From assembly GCF_023278185.1 (NCBI RefSeq), contig NZ_CP066356.1, forward strand, positions 7,060,001-7,124,000: 64,000 nucleotides of DNA, read 5' to 3'. This stretch comes from Bradyrhizobium elkanii USDA 76. GTDB taxonomy: Bacteria > Pseudomonadota > Alphaproteobacteria > Rhizobiales > Xanthobacteraceae. The notes below the pieces were generated by a model, which was not told where the DNA came from, did not search any database, and saw only the letters and a list, made by a program, of their open reading frames with translations. The position numbers and the translations under genes were made by a program. Position 1 is the first letter of the stretch. Each line of letters starts with the position of its first letter. Shown piece by piece: positions 1 to 9,407 of the stretch.

Positions 1-1256
1 GCGCAATCGTAGGCGACGCGGCCGATGATTGAATTGAGGATTTGCGAAGCGCGCCAAGGAACCAGGCTTAGATTTGTATCGGCAATGCCACGTTGAAGGC
101 GTGCGCCATTCTGGACGTACAAACGGCACTTTTCGGGACCGTCAAAACGAGCCGAGAACTCCTTGTCGACTACGATTTCTTGAGAGCCACCCGGAGCATT
201 CAAGACCTTGAGCCGACCTGCGATCGGCTCAAGAAACGATGGGATTTCGGTGCGGTAGCCTGTGGCTAAGACGACAATGTCTGCGACATGTTGTGAAGAA
301 GTGCCTGTCTTCCGCTGACGCAAATCCAAGCGAAAGGGAGACATGCCCCGCAAGTCTTCGGCCGTGGTGTCCACGTATACCTTTACGTGCGCGGGGTAGG
401 ACTGTCTATGAACCTCGCGGTCGTACAGCGTATTGTAGATAGCGCGCAGCGTCGAGCAGTTCACGCCATCGCTCGCCAACGATTGTCGCTCAAGAGTTTG
501 CTTCCGGGCGGCTTCACTCTGGTCAAAGAACCAGTCACCATGTTGCGGAAAGAACCATTCATTGACGAAAGGACTGTCTTCGAGCGCAAATATGCTTGCG
601 CGGCGCGTCACCCAGGTCAGGGTTCCCAATGGACCGCATGCACCACTGAGGAGATGAAGGAATATCTCAGCCCCGCTTTGGCCGCCGCCTACGACCACGA
701 CACGCTTGCCGGAAAGCTCACGTCGCCGCAGGAGAAGGGTACTCCCGTGAAACACCTCGTTTGGCGGCGCATTCCTGCCCCACTCAGGAACAGACGGTAC
801 CCTGCCCACGCCAAGCACAATCGTACCGGTTTGGTACTTGCGGCAATTCGTTATGATATTAAAGGCCTCGCCGCGCAGTTCGACTGCGCTCACGTGCTCG
901 CCGAATTGGATGTTCGCCAGCTTCGCCGCTGCCCAGCGCAAATAGTCCTCAAATTCACTACGAGTAACAGACGCCAGCCCCCGAACAATAGCTTGATAAA
1001 GTCGCTTCTTATCATGCAAGTAGGCGAGGAAACTGTATGCACTCGTCGGATCAGCCGGTGTGACCAAGTCCTTTAGCGGGCTGGTTTGCATGACGGCACC
1101 TGCCAAAAGCAGACCGGGATGCCACTTTACCTTCTCTGAGCTCTCAAGGACGTTCAACGAAATGTCCAGAATCGGAGCCGCAAGCGCTGCCAGACTCAGA
1201 TTAGCCGGCCCCGCACCGATCGCGATGACGTTATAGCTGTCGGCGTGCTTCAGCAT
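1..1256 (-). CDS. L-lysine N6- / L-ornithine N5-monooxygenase family protein (3' end beyond window)
   Basis: A flavin-dependent amine N-hydroxylase of the SidA/IucD family, which converts the side-chain amine of lysine or ornithine to a hydroxylamine using FAD, NADPH and O2. About 418 residues are visible and the frame is open to the window edge. Near the N-terminus is the FAD loop AIGAGPANLSLA. In the middle is the NADPH loop VVVVGGGQSGAE, followed by the VVLATGY motif. The visible end, GIADTNLSLVPWRASQIL, is the usual C-terminal region of the family, so little is missing. The ATG at 1256 starts the protein; another ATG five bases upstream is out of frame and stops at once. It is the third gene of a minus-strand operon, 24 bases after the MFS gene. 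Lysine versus ornithine cannot be decided by eye. No siderophore synthetase is visible nearby, so a hydroxamate siderophore is not the obvious product. Confidence 0.88.
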   Translation of the reverse strand, partial: MLKHADSYNVIAIGAGPANLSLAALAAPILDISLNVLESSEKVKWHPGLLLAGAVMQTSPLKDLVTPADPTSAYSFLAYLHDKKRLYQAIVRGLASVTRSEFEDYLRWAAAKLANIQFGEHVSAVELRGEAFNIITNCRKYQTGTIVLGVGRVPSVPEWGRNAPPNEVFHGSTLLLRRRELSGKRVVVVGGGQSGAEIFLHLLSGACGPLGTLTWVTRRASIFALEDSPFVNEWFFPQHGDWFFDQSEAARKQTLERQSLASDGVNCSTLRAIYNTLYDREVHRQSYPAHVKVYVDTTAEDLRGMSPFRLDLRQRKTGTSSQHVADIVVLATGYRTEIPSFLEPIAGRLKVLNAPGGSQEIVVDKEFSARFDGPEKCRLYVQNGARLQRGIADTNLSLVPWRASQILNSIIGRVAYDC

Positions 1257-1280
1257 CCCATGATCCCTACAAGGAGCCAG

Positions 1281-2519
1281 TCAATGTTCTCGGCTGCCCG
1301 AGAAAACTTGAGTTGCAAGAAGGACTGCATTCGCGACGATAAGCACCATCATGGTTATAAGCAGATTATCGAAGCCGCCGGCCTTCACGATTTGCCCTGC
1401 GATGCATGGAAATCCGAATAGGCCAATGAAGTAGGAGAGCGTGAAGACTTGAGAGGCAATAGCCAACGACGTGCCTTCCGTGTCAGCAATGTACACGACC
1501 ATACTGTTCAGGGTCGAATAGCTGAGACCGTATCCCAGCGCGAACATCATTGTTCCGATGATGTAGTTCGCCGTACTGCCTACATTCACGAAGAGGATGA
1601 ATAGCCCTCCGATAGTGCATATGCTGAGAACCGCGGCTACGCGCTCAAGGCGAAACTTTCCAATTATCGGCGCCACAGCGAACCGCATGAAGACGGCTGT
1701 CAGCGTGAAAACAAGAAAGAATGTGTCGGCAGACTGCGATCGCGATGCAGCATAGAGCGTTTGGAATGTGAAAAGACCGGCGAAGACGCATGCCCCAAGG
1801 CCGATCATGATGATCGGATATCGCGTGTTCGATTTGAGGGCTTTTAGCACGCCTTCCACGTTGAGACGTACAGTTGGCAGTTTGGTCTGAGGAGCGTGCG
1901 CCAGCCCCCTACCGGCGAACTCCAAGAACGTCGCGCCAACGAGACATGCAGCCGCAAATAGGGCGTACACCGCAATGTAGGATCCCGCAGTCACCGCGAC
2001 GGTGCGCGCGAGAGGAGAAGCAAGCCCGATACCCAGCATTTGAGACCCGGAAAGCAAGGTCAAATACTTGATACGGGCTTCAGCCCGCACGTGACCCAGG
2101 ACTTGAAGCGGCGCCAGCATATAGAAGCCAGACCACCCAATGCCGAGAAGAAGTCCTCCGACGTACGCGAAGAGCGTTAAAGTTGACGCTAATGCGAAAG
2201 ATATCATCGCGGCCGCCATCATCACTGCGGCCACGGTGATAGTTCGCATTAAGCCAAGTGAATCTGCGATCCGGCCGACCATTAGCGAACACAGTATCGT
2301 TGCGATCGTACCGGTCGAGATAACGGCTCCGGCGGTCGTGGCGCTTTGCTGAATGGACCGCAGGGCGTCCACGAGAAAGAAGCTCGAGCCATAGGATGCG
2401 GCCAAGCTAATACTACCAAGCATGAAAGGAATGGAGACTTCTAACGGCATTGCACTGGGCAGCTTCTCGGCAGGAACGATGTTCGCGACTGTCACGCTGC
2501 AATCCTTCCGGGAAGGCAT
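1281..2519 (-). CDS. MFS transporter, probable exporter
   Basis: A protein of 412 residues with about twelve hydrophobic segments in two halves, separated by a polar loop near residues 195-225. This is the plan of the major facilitator superfamily in the inner membrane. A loop with the pattern GRIADSLGLMR after the second segment corresponds to the MFS motif A (GxxxDRxGRR), somewhat diverged. The start overlaps the end of the upstream MetRS-like gene by 28 bases, which implies translational coupling. Later in-frame methionines (for example residue 24) are possible starts. Its place between the MetRS-like enzyme and the N-hydroxylase suggests it exports their product; the substrate cannot be read from the sequence. 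Confidence 0.85.
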   Translation of the reverse strand: MPSRKDCSVTVANIVPAEKLPSAMPLEVSIPFMLGSISLAASYGSSFFLVDALRSIQQSATTAGAVISTGTIATILCSLMVGRIADSLGLMRTITVAAVMMAAAMISFALASTLTLFAYVGGLLLGIGWSGFYMLAPLQVLGHVRAEARIKYLTLLSGSQMLGIGLASPLARTVAVTAGSYIAVYALFAAACLVGATFLEFAGRGLAHAPQTKLPTVRLNVEGVLKALKSNTRYPIIMIGLGACVFAGLFTFQTLYAASRSQSADTFFLVFTLTAVFMRFAVAPIIGKFRLERVAAVLSICTIGGLFILFVNVGSTANYIIGTMMFALGYGLSYSTLNSMVVYIADTEGTSLAIASQVFTLSYFIGLFGFPCIAGQIVKAGGFDNLLITMMVLIVANAVLLATQVFSGSREH

Positions 2520-4150
2520 CGTTCAATATCTGAAACCGCCAACCTGCGCCCATCGATCTTCGGTGCCGCTCCATTTCGGTGAGGTGAAGGCGTCGAAGCG
2601 CGTGCGGCAACGGGATGGCCGCTATGACCGAGCCAACGCCATAAAGCTTCTGTTATCTTGGGCATCAGCGGCCAAGCCAGTATGCAGAGCCCCATAAGCC
2701 AGGCGTAGGCGGTCTTATGGTTCGGCGAGCCATCAAGATGATCAACCCATTCGATAAGCGGCCGCGACGATTGCGATACCCGTAGACGGTCGAGCGAAAG
2801 CGCGGCGCACTGCTTTTCGTAGAGTCGATCCAACGTAACCATCATCGCACCATCAACGTGACATCCAGCGAGAGAAGGCATCGAGTTTAGGGACTCCGTG
2901 CAGCGATCGATTGCCGCAGATATCTTGTCGAGAACCGCGTTATAGCGATCGACCAAGCGCTCTGGTACCAAGTCGGTCTCGGTTTCTTCCGGGCAGATTT
3001 CCGACAGGTACACTCTGAGGACGTCGACCGATATATTTGGAATTCGAGCGATTTCGCCTGCCCAGATCACGTGGCCGCGACTCGTAGAGAACTTCGAACC
3101 GCTCAGCCGAATGAAGTGATTGAAAAAAATTCGATCAAATGGGCGGAACGAGTTCTGACCCAAAGCGCATCCCGTAACTCCGACAAGCATCGGGATTGTG
3201 TTATCGATACCGGTACCGCCAATGAGGAACGCATTGGACTCGCGCGCAAAAGGATTGGGCTTGTGGGTGCCCTCCGTGTCCTTGTAACCGCAATAGAGAG
3301 AATGAGCGTAGAGTAAGGAGGAGTAGCTAAACAATATCTGCTGGCTGTTGAAATGTCGTGAATTCCAAGCCAGCCCGTGTAGTCCCGGTACGGTCAGCCT
3401 CATTTGCTGCCCTTTACGTGCGACGTACCGTTTCCCTATCTCCAGAAAGCTGGATTCGATGGCCGTATCGTCCCACTCCCGTAGAAGTCGGTCCTTTCCC
3501 GAAATTGAAAGGAATGCTGAAACGTTTTCCAACCATTCGACAATCCGCCCGCGCCTGGATACTGGATTCAGCGCTTCCTCGGGCTCAAAATGATGTCCAC
3601 ACTGTTCGCAGAAGAAGCTCCCCGCAGATGCCAGGCAAACCGGACAGGTTGCACCAAACCAGCCTCCAATGCAGAAACGCTCTTCTGGCGTGGCAGTAGA
3701 ACCTGCATCGTCCACTGGTAAGCGACCTGCGAGGAAACGAAGCGAGCCCGCTGCAGATAAGGCGCCCATCAGCGCGTTGCCGACCTTCGAAAAGCGCTGC
3801 AGATTGCCGCCATACGCTGGGTCATCGAAATGATCGAAAACGACACCGACGGAGGCGAGATCTTCAACAATTCTGATATGGAAGCCATGTGCCAAGGCTG
3901 ACGGGTCAATGTTCTCAAGAGCCGCTCGGACCAGGACATGGTTCTCGAAACCGTCAGTCGTCAGTCCAGAACGGACATGATGCCCCGCCCTCTTCAGGTG
4001 CTTCTGTACAACATCCATTCTGAGATATGGCCCAGCGGCATGCCCCAGATGTGCTCTGCCATTGGCGGTCAAGTTGACGGGAGATATATACACATCAACG
4101 GGATGCGTATTCGCTACATTTATCCGCGAGATCGTTGGACTTTTTTTCAT
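2492..4150 (-). CDS. methionyl-tRNA synthetase-like protein (biosynthetic paralogue)
   Basis: A 552-residue class I aminoacyl-tRNA synthetase of the MetRS type. The HIGH motif reads HLGH near residue 35. A zinc knuckle (CPVC...CEQC) lies near residues 169-184. The KMSKS loop reads KFSTS, followed by RGH. A helical C-terminal domain comparable to the anticodon-binding domain follows. The conserved MetRS stretch after HIGH, normally TDEHG, reads TDGFE, so amino-acid recognition has probably changed. It is the first gene of an operon with an MFS transporter and an amine N-hydroxylase, not the setting of a housekeeping metG. In known hydrazine pathways (Spb38/Spb40 of s56-p1 biosynthesis) a cupin-MetRS protein joins N6-hydroxylysine to an amino acid. 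No cupin domain is visible here; one could be encoded outside the window. A second, tRNA-charging MetRS is the alternative. Confidence 0.85.
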   Translation of the reverse strand: MKKSPTISRINVANTHPVDVYISPVNLTANGRAHLGHAAGPYLRMDVVQKHLKRAGHHVRSGLTTDGFENHVLVRAALENIDPSALAHGFHIRIVEDLASVGVVFDHFDDPAYGGNLQRFSKVGNALMGALSAAGSLRFLAGRLPVDDAGSTATPEERFCIGGWFGATCPVCLASAGSFFCEQCGHHFEPEEALNPVSRRGRIVEWLENVSAFLSISGKDRLLREWDDTAIESSFLEIGKRYVARKGQQMRLTVPGLHGLAWNSRHFNSQQILFSYSSLLYAHSLYCGYKDTEGTHKPNPFARESNAFLIGGTGIDNTIPMLVGVTGCALGQNSFRPFDRIFFNHFIRLSGSKFSTSRGHVIWAGEIARIPNISVDVLRVYLSEICPEETETDLVPERLVDRYNAVLDKISAAIDRCTESLNSMPSLAGCHVDGAMMVTLDRLYEKQCAALSLDRLRVSQSSRPLIEWVDHLDGSPNHKTAYAWLMGLCILAWPLMPKITEALWRWLGHSGHPVAARASTPSPHRNGAAPKIDGRRLAVSDIERCLPGRIAA

Positions 4151-4824
4151 AGCTGCACAGTGACTTCTATGAACACATTTCTGGAAACATCCAAACAGGT
4201 GCCAGACATCGCCGCTAGGGCGCGAAAACGCATGCGGCTTAGGGGTTATGGACGCAGTCCGGCTGCGTATTTCAAACTGGGCTCCATACGTCGAAGACCT
4301 GCAGCGTACTGTTTGAGATTTTAGAGCAGACGACGCTGTTTCGCGGGATACTCGACGTATCGCTCTACCTCAGCTCGCAACATAGGTAACCTCCTGACCA
4401 ACCGCTGCTTGGATGCGATCAGTTCTGACGCCGTGAACGAAGCAAACGGCGCGCCAACTGAAAATGCGTGCTTCTTGGGCTTGTCAGAGCCTCCCGTTCG
4501 TCAACTTTCCGACATTGGTCACGAATCTCACAAGTGGGCCGGTAAAGCCGGATGAGAGCGGTCGTAGGCAGATAAGTTTCATTTTTTGCGACCATTGCAG
4601 CCAGCTGGTGATGCCGACGACTTGGGGTGGCGACCAGTCCGGACATAGCTTGTTTCCGCGGATCAACGCGTCACAGCTAATCGCTCACCATTAAATTAAC
4701 CTGGGGTACGCCTGCACAACGGGCCGAGGTGCCATCCTAAACATTCCGCGCAATCCCTGGTTTAGGCGGGGGCCTTGATCCGGGATCGATAGCGCTGAGG
4801 CGCATACATTCTGTTGCATATGCC
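4151..4824. other. no supported gene
   Basis: This holds the 5' region of the MetRS-like operon, and short ORFs on both strands without recognisable motifs. No clear sigma-54 promoter was found upstream of the operon. A TGGCAC element on the minus strand near 4201-4206 lacks a -12 GC at the right distance. Confidence 0.5.
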
Positions 4825-5431
4825 GTGGTTGGTAGCGACCGAGAGGTCAGCGAGATCATTGGAACGGATGTGGATGTCACCGAACAATACGCGGCCAGGC
4901 AGCGGTTGGAAAACACTCTTGCAGCACTGCAGGAAAGCGAGCAGCGAGTTCGCTACTACGCCGAAACGGCCTCGGACTGGCTCGGGATACCGGGCCGGAT
5001 CACCTGTGCACCCGTCTTTCGGAACACGCGAGCGCTGCAGGCCTCTGGGCGGCCGAGCTCATTGGCCTGGCTCGTTGGGACGTTGCGTGCGATGTCGAGG
5101 CAGAACCCCAGAAATGGCAGCAGCATCGAGCAACGTTAGCTGCACATCTTCCGTTTCGCGATCTGATCTATCCCGTCATTCGCTCATTCAGCCACAGTAC
5201 AGAATACGTGCAGCTTAGTGTGGCTGATTGTGGCGTCGGAATCGCTGAGGATGATACGGACCGTGTCTTGGATCCCTTCTTCACCACTAAATCAAGCGGT
5301 CTGGAATGGGACTTTGGATCTGCCGTTCAATCATGGAGGCTCACGGAGGGCGTCTGTCATTTGCCCGCAAGTCGGAGCCGGCTGCGACGCTTCAATTCAC
5401 TCTGCCGCTGCACAGGAAAGCCATGTCGTGA
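4825..5431 (+). pseudogene. remnant of a PAS-type sensor histidine kinase
   Basis: Two separated pieces of a histidine kinase are readable. From about 4825 a PAS/PAC-like end ([16 protein letters not shown]) leads into another PAS start ([18 protein letters not shown]). From about 5208 the ATP-binding domain shows [12 protein letters not shown] and [11 protein letters not shown]. One base then appears inserted or lost near 5302, because the glycine-rich G2 region continues in a different frame ([15 protein letters not shown]) to a stop at 5429. The dimerisation and phosphoacceptor region between the pieces is missing. The gene is decayed and not expected to signal. Downstream, around 5490-5700, short stretches resemble a receiver domain in broken frames, so a whole two-component pair may have been lost; that part is weak. 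Confidence 0.7.
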
Positions 5432-5806
5432 TTGGACGTTCTGAGTCGCCGCACGACGACAGGAAGGCTGGGGCCCGTCAAACGGTCGTCTCGTCGTCGT
5501 GAACGATGGCTCAAGGCCGATCGCTCAAGAACCTCTTCAATCCGTGCGCCCGGGCGTCGCCAATTTCGGACGGCTCGCGAGATACGGCGGAGCAAGCTTC
5601 TGTTGTCAACAGTCTGGTTCCACCCGGCTGGCGGATTGAGCGGTTCTCGATTTCCAGACCGAGCTGCCGTCATTGACCAATCGGCCCGAGATTGAAGCGT
5701 TGGCGAAGAGGTTCCGATCCTTCCGGTCCACAGGCGTTCCCACGAATTGGTGGAACGAACAGCTTTGTCTCATAGCCGCCGAACCACCGATGCCGGGACA
5801 AGCAAT

Positions 5807-5998
5807 CTATTCGCACGCGGCGAGTTCAACGATCGTCGCCGTGTCGAGGACCCTGCCGGCAAGGTCCTTGATCAAGATCTCGTTTCCAGATTCGGCGAGT
5901 TCATTTGCCTTGGCGAGAGCTTGCTTTGCGGAGGAAACGACGACCCGGATAGCACCGTTGCCGCTTTTCGAATAAACCTGATATCCAACGCCACCCAT
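5807..5998 (-). CDS. small hypothetical protein
   Basis: A 63-residue ORF with a regular pattern: a beta-strand-like start (GYQVYSKSGNGAIRVVV), an amphipathic helix (SAKQALAKANELAESG) and a strand plus tail (NEILIKDLAGRVLDTATIVEL). The composition is that of a real folded small protein, of a kind common in Bradyrhizobium genomes. A GAGG lies a few bases upstream of the ATG at 5998. I do not recognise a function. It sits alone among decayed sequence. Confidence 0.45.
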   Translation of the reverse strand: MGGVGYQVYSKSGNGAIRVVVSSAKQALAKANELAESGNEILIKDLAGRVLDTATIVELAACE

Positions 5999-7449
5999 CG
6001 CGCCTCGCTGACGAAGATCTCTAACGTTCCTACAGATCCGCGCCTAGTGCAAACGAGCCACAGCCCACACCTTCCGAACGGAACGAGTGCCAGGCGCTGG
6101 TCTGTAAAGGATCACTGGATACACCGCTTAGCCGGCGTTGTACGATTGAGAAGGCCCGTCGAAAGATGTTGATGCGTGCCTGGGTTGCCATCATCGCGAA
6201 ACGCCCAGGGCGCAGCAAGCCGGTTCTGAGCGGCATCTCGCGAGGCCTCCCTTTCCGAACAAGCGCAGCGCCGCTAGCCGCTACTGACCCTGAGATGTTG
6301 TCCACCCCGTCGCCGAGAATGCTCGGAACGGAGCTTTGGCGACGATATATCTGGACCAATCAGCCGAGCTTGAAGCAGATCGATTTTCCCTCGACGGTAC
6401 ACTTGGCTTCTGACGAGGCTGGGACGCCGATCTGACGCTCAGTCTGTCTATTGGACTGCGGGGCAAAGCGACCGCCGCTCGATTTGCCGCTATCCTCCGC
6501 GACATCGTTCTGGCAAATCGACTCTTCTGAATGTTCCGCGCGTCAGCCTTTTCGGCCGGCCGCTGCAGGTCGCGCGCCTTCTCCCGGCAGCACTTAGCCG
6601 TTTAGGGAAGCCTCCTGCCGGTCGACCGCCGAGCGCTAAACCGAGTGATGGACGATAGAGTCCGACCTCGATGCGCCCCGCCAAGGGGCTGGGACAGCCA
6701 CTGGTTGCTGCGCCTGCGAACAGAGGCAGATTGGTCACGCTTGGCAAATGGCCGCTATGGATAAGCAAGCAAGACAGTGCCAGCTGCATCCGGCACGGGT
6801 TAGAGAAGTCTCTGACTTTCGTCGATCGGCACCTGACACACGAGGCGGAGTGCCAGGCCATCTATGGTTTCTCAAAACGGAATGCGCCTTCACACCAGAG
6901 GCCACGGCGACCTGACGGTTGCTGCCGAAGACGTCCGCGGCTCCAGGTCGTAAAACTATCCGAATGCTTCACGGCGTGCCGGAGCACGAATTCTCGATGA
7001 TGACGCTCGCCAGCCCCTTCACATGGACGTAATGAAACTGCAGATGATCTAGGGCGGGGTTCGTTCGCAATCTGGTGCTCAACACGCTCAGACAAATGCT
7101 GGCATGCAGCGCTGATGGACAATCCAGATCGCGGGTCAACCGCACCCGCGCCAGCATATGACGCTGTCGCAAAGCTCCTCACATTCCGCCCGCATTGCCG
7201 CTATCAACGCCCGCACGCAAAGAATGCACAAGTTCTCGCTCGACGAGATCGGCCCCTCATCAAGCGAACCTCTAACATCTCCACACCGTCAGCGTGGCTT
7301 CATCTCAGCACGTTGCCGTATGCTGAAGCGGCAGACTCGGAGCCCACATCCGGTTACCCCTAATCGCGACGTCCTGATTCTCAGGTCTCCATCGTTTCCG
7401 CGCCGGGAAAGACGGAGATCTCGGCAGAGTTGGTGAAAGCCCCGAACGC
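5999..7449. other. no supported gene
   Basis: Several overlapping short ORFs occur on both strands, but none shows a motif, a good ribosome binding site or consistent coding character. Probably decayed or intergenic DNA. Confidence 0.5.
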
Positions 7450-8274
7450 TCAGGCGACCCTTTGCGTGACAACGGTCGATATATCACGTTGGTTCGGGTT
7501 CCTGTAGCGCTCGGCAAGACTTTTGAACACCTCACCCATCTGATCTGAGCGAACAGTAAACTCCCCATAATTAGGATCAAAGAGGGTCGTCATTCCATTC
7601 GATGTCGACGTCGCGATTGAGTGTCTGCCACCTGCTGCGAAACGCAAGCTGAGCACGTACACCGATGGATCGGCCGTGATTTCGTTCACTATCTTGTTAA
7701 TGCGCGAAGATGAGCCAAACCTATATCGTGTCTGTTCGTTGGATGGATGCAAACCCGCATCACTCAACATTTTGCCTCTTGCCTGAAAGTCATGAGAACC
7801 TCCTGCCCCAGCGTTTCGTAACTCAGTCTTGGCATCTTCATACTGCTTCTGCCGCACGGCCGCCGAGGCATGGTTTTGAGCACCCGGCTGCAGCGCACTC
7901 ATTCGGGATGAGGGGCTACTATTGAGATCGAGCAGCCACTCCGCGGCCAACCCAAGGCAGATACCGTTAACATTGGCCTCAGGCAATTCAGCAGTCCTGT
8001 AATCGAACAGGGCACGGATCGGCCTTGCTGGAGAGGATGGATTGGAATCGGAGGACAGAGAGGATGTGCTGGAGTCGGAGGGCTCTGGACTGTAACCGTT
8101 TGCGTCTGGCCTGCTGCAGCAGCCCCCCATTTGGTCGAACGACTCACCATCTGACAGGCTCTCCTGTTGCGCGCATTCCGTAAGTGCTTGCGCAAAGCTG
8201 CCACTGTCCATCGACTGCCCCGATTGATCAGCCCGATTGGAAGCTATGGATTGTCCGCTCACTCGATTATACAT
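7450..8274 (-). CDS. nopT: NopT-like type III effector, YopT/AvrPphB-family cysteine protease
   Basis: A 274-residue protein with the plan of rhizobial NopT: a polar, serine-rich N-terminal third suited to type III secretion, then a C58 cysteine protease domain. The catalytic triad is visible as Cys106 (NGICLGLA), His218 (GGRHSIA) and Asp233 (FDPNYGEF). Known NopT cuts itself after a DKM sequence and exposes Gly-Gly-Cys-Cys for myristoylation and palmitoylation. Here residues 47-53 read DQMGGCC, so the lipidation signal is kept while the lysine of the cleavage site is Gln. After secretion it would act at the plant plasma membrane. No convincing tts box is seen upstream; only the first eight bases of the consensus occur, at 8358-8365 on the minus strand. 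B. diazoefficiens carries two NopT paralogues, and which one this matches cannot be settled here. Confidence 0.88.
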   Translation of the reverse strand: MYNRVSGQSIASNRADQSGQSMDSGSFAQALTECAQQESLSDGESFDQMGGCCSRPDANGYSPEPSDSSTSSLSSDSNPSSPARPIRALFDYRTAELPEANVNGICLGLAAEWLLDLNSSPSSRMSALQPGAQNHASAAVRQKQYEDAKTELRNAGAGGSHDFQARGKMLSDAGLHPSNEQTRYRFGSSSRINKIVNEITADPSVYVLSLRFAAGGRHSIATSTSNGMTTLFDPNYGEFTVRSDQMGEVFKSLAERYRNPNQRDISTVVTQRVA

Positions 8275-8835
8275 GATGGCTCACCTGCCTCTTAAGCGCA
8301 CGTTTCCTCAGAGCGAGTGCGGGATGCTCATGCTCTGCCTCTGAAGGATATTGCCGCAAGCTGACGGCGAGCTGTCGAGCCGACAAGCTTGGAATCGTTA
8401 TCGTTCATGTCCCCTATTGGAGGCACACCGTTTTGATCGCCAGCTCTGTTCCGGGCGGGTGGCTGGGACTGCAGAGCACGTGGTTCCGCTTGAAGTGGTG
8501 CCCGCCCTCGATACGACTTCCGCTGTTGCTCGTACCCCTAGGTTCAACGCGCCTTTCCACAAGCACTGGCTTGAACACCCCCAAAAACTAATTCGAATCC
8601 CAACACGCCCACGATGAAAGTAGCTGCGGTGATGCATATGAGGCAAATCTTGCCGATTCAGTACACTTTAATGACCACCTGTGCGGCAGCAGGATTTCCG
8701 GCTGCCCCCCGGCACGTTGCAACTGGCAGAAAAGCCCGACATGTTCGGCAATCGCGCTGCCTTCCGGCGGCGCAGAACGACGTTTCTGCGCTAACCAAGC
8801 GCCCGCTTCTGCGCGGACATTGTTGATGCAACTCG
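8275..8835. other. nopT upstream region, no supported gene
   Basis: This is the leader and promoter region of nopT on the minus strand. It contains GTCAGCTT on the minus strand (8358-8365), the first half of a tts box, but the second half (TCGAAAGCT) is not recognisable. Short ORFs here have no motifs. Confidence 0.4.
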
Positions 8836-9255
8836 TCATGCTGTCGCACTCATCCGTGCAAACAACATTGCCGCGTCGGACGGTCTTAGCCCAACAATGC
8901 CCACGAAGCTCGGCGGTGGCGTCGGGATGTCTCGATCAGTGGGTCTCCATAGATGCAGGCAATACCGGCTGTTATTCACATATTGCGAAAGAGGCGGATG
9001 CAATTGCATCACGCATTCCTCTTCATCCCAAAACAGGTCTTTTACGAAGCACATCTCTTCCCAGTTTGGACAACGCCGCGCCGTCGAGACAGCGACGTGC
9101 TCCCAGCTAGGACGAACTAATCCACTGATCTTGAGTTCACACCCGCAGGGACCCTGCACAAGAAACAGGCCGCAAGGGCCTGATCCAGGAACGCTGGCGA
9201 ACTGGCCGTATTTTACCCGGCCAGCCTCAAGCTTCTCTATGATCTGCGCTCGCAC
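8836..9255 (-). CDS. conserved hypothetical protein (DUF7694-like)
   Basis: A 139-residue protein with a GTG start. The central and C-terminal segments, SWEHVAVSTARRCPNWEEM followed by CFVKDLFWDEEECVMQLHPP and YVNNSRYCLHLWRP, form a pattern seen in small phage-type or mobile-DNA proteins of rhizobia that I recall as DUF7694; this assignment is from memory. Conserved Trp, Cys and His residues suggest a compact domain, but the function is unknown. The start overlaps the end of the upstream 56-residue gene by 19 bases, so the two are probably translated together. Confidence 0.6.
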   Translation of the reverse strand: MRAQIIEKLEAGRVKYGQFASVPGSGPCGLFLVQGPCGCELKISGLVRPSWEHVAVSTARRCPNWEEMCFVKDLFWDEEECVMQLHPPLSQYVNNSRYCLHLWRPTDRDIPTPPPSFVGIVGLRPSDAAMLFARMSATA

Positions 9256-9407
9256 GTCCCCTCCTTTGCCTCGCGGATCGCTTTGAAGTCGACGTAGATG
9301 ACGTTGTCGGGCAACTGATCAATCGGCGCCAGCTCGGTCCTCACCCCGGCATTCCAAAACCACTCTTCAGCGAACCATCTGCTGAGAAATACGCTGATGT
9401 CCATCAT
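9237..9407 (-). CDS. small hypothetical protein, 56 residues
   Basis: A short ORF starting at tandem ATG codons (9407 and 9404), with AGGAGAGC just upstream, a good ribosome binding site. The protein starts MMDISVFLSRWFAEEWFWN, contains DQLPDNVIYVDFKAI and ends in a basic tail. Its 3' end overlaps the start of the downstream DUF7694-like gene in another frame. Function unknown; the pair looks like a small phage- or plasmid-derived cassette. Confidence 0.5.
   Translation of the reverse strand: MMDISVFLSRWFAEEWFWNAGVRTELAPIDQLPDNVIYVDFKAIREAKEGTCERRS

Noticed and set aside
387..1076. 229-codon plus-strand ORF
   Set aside because: It lies antisense to the N-hydroxylase, whose motifs are clear; its own sequence has no motif.
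4189..4204. Nod-box-like start ATCCAAACA
   Set aside because: Only the first nine bases fit; the rest of the nod box is absent and no gene follows on that strand.
8358..8365. tts half-site GTCAGCTT upstream of nopT
   Set aside because: The second half of the box and the CCTA end do not match, so it is not annotated as a tts box.
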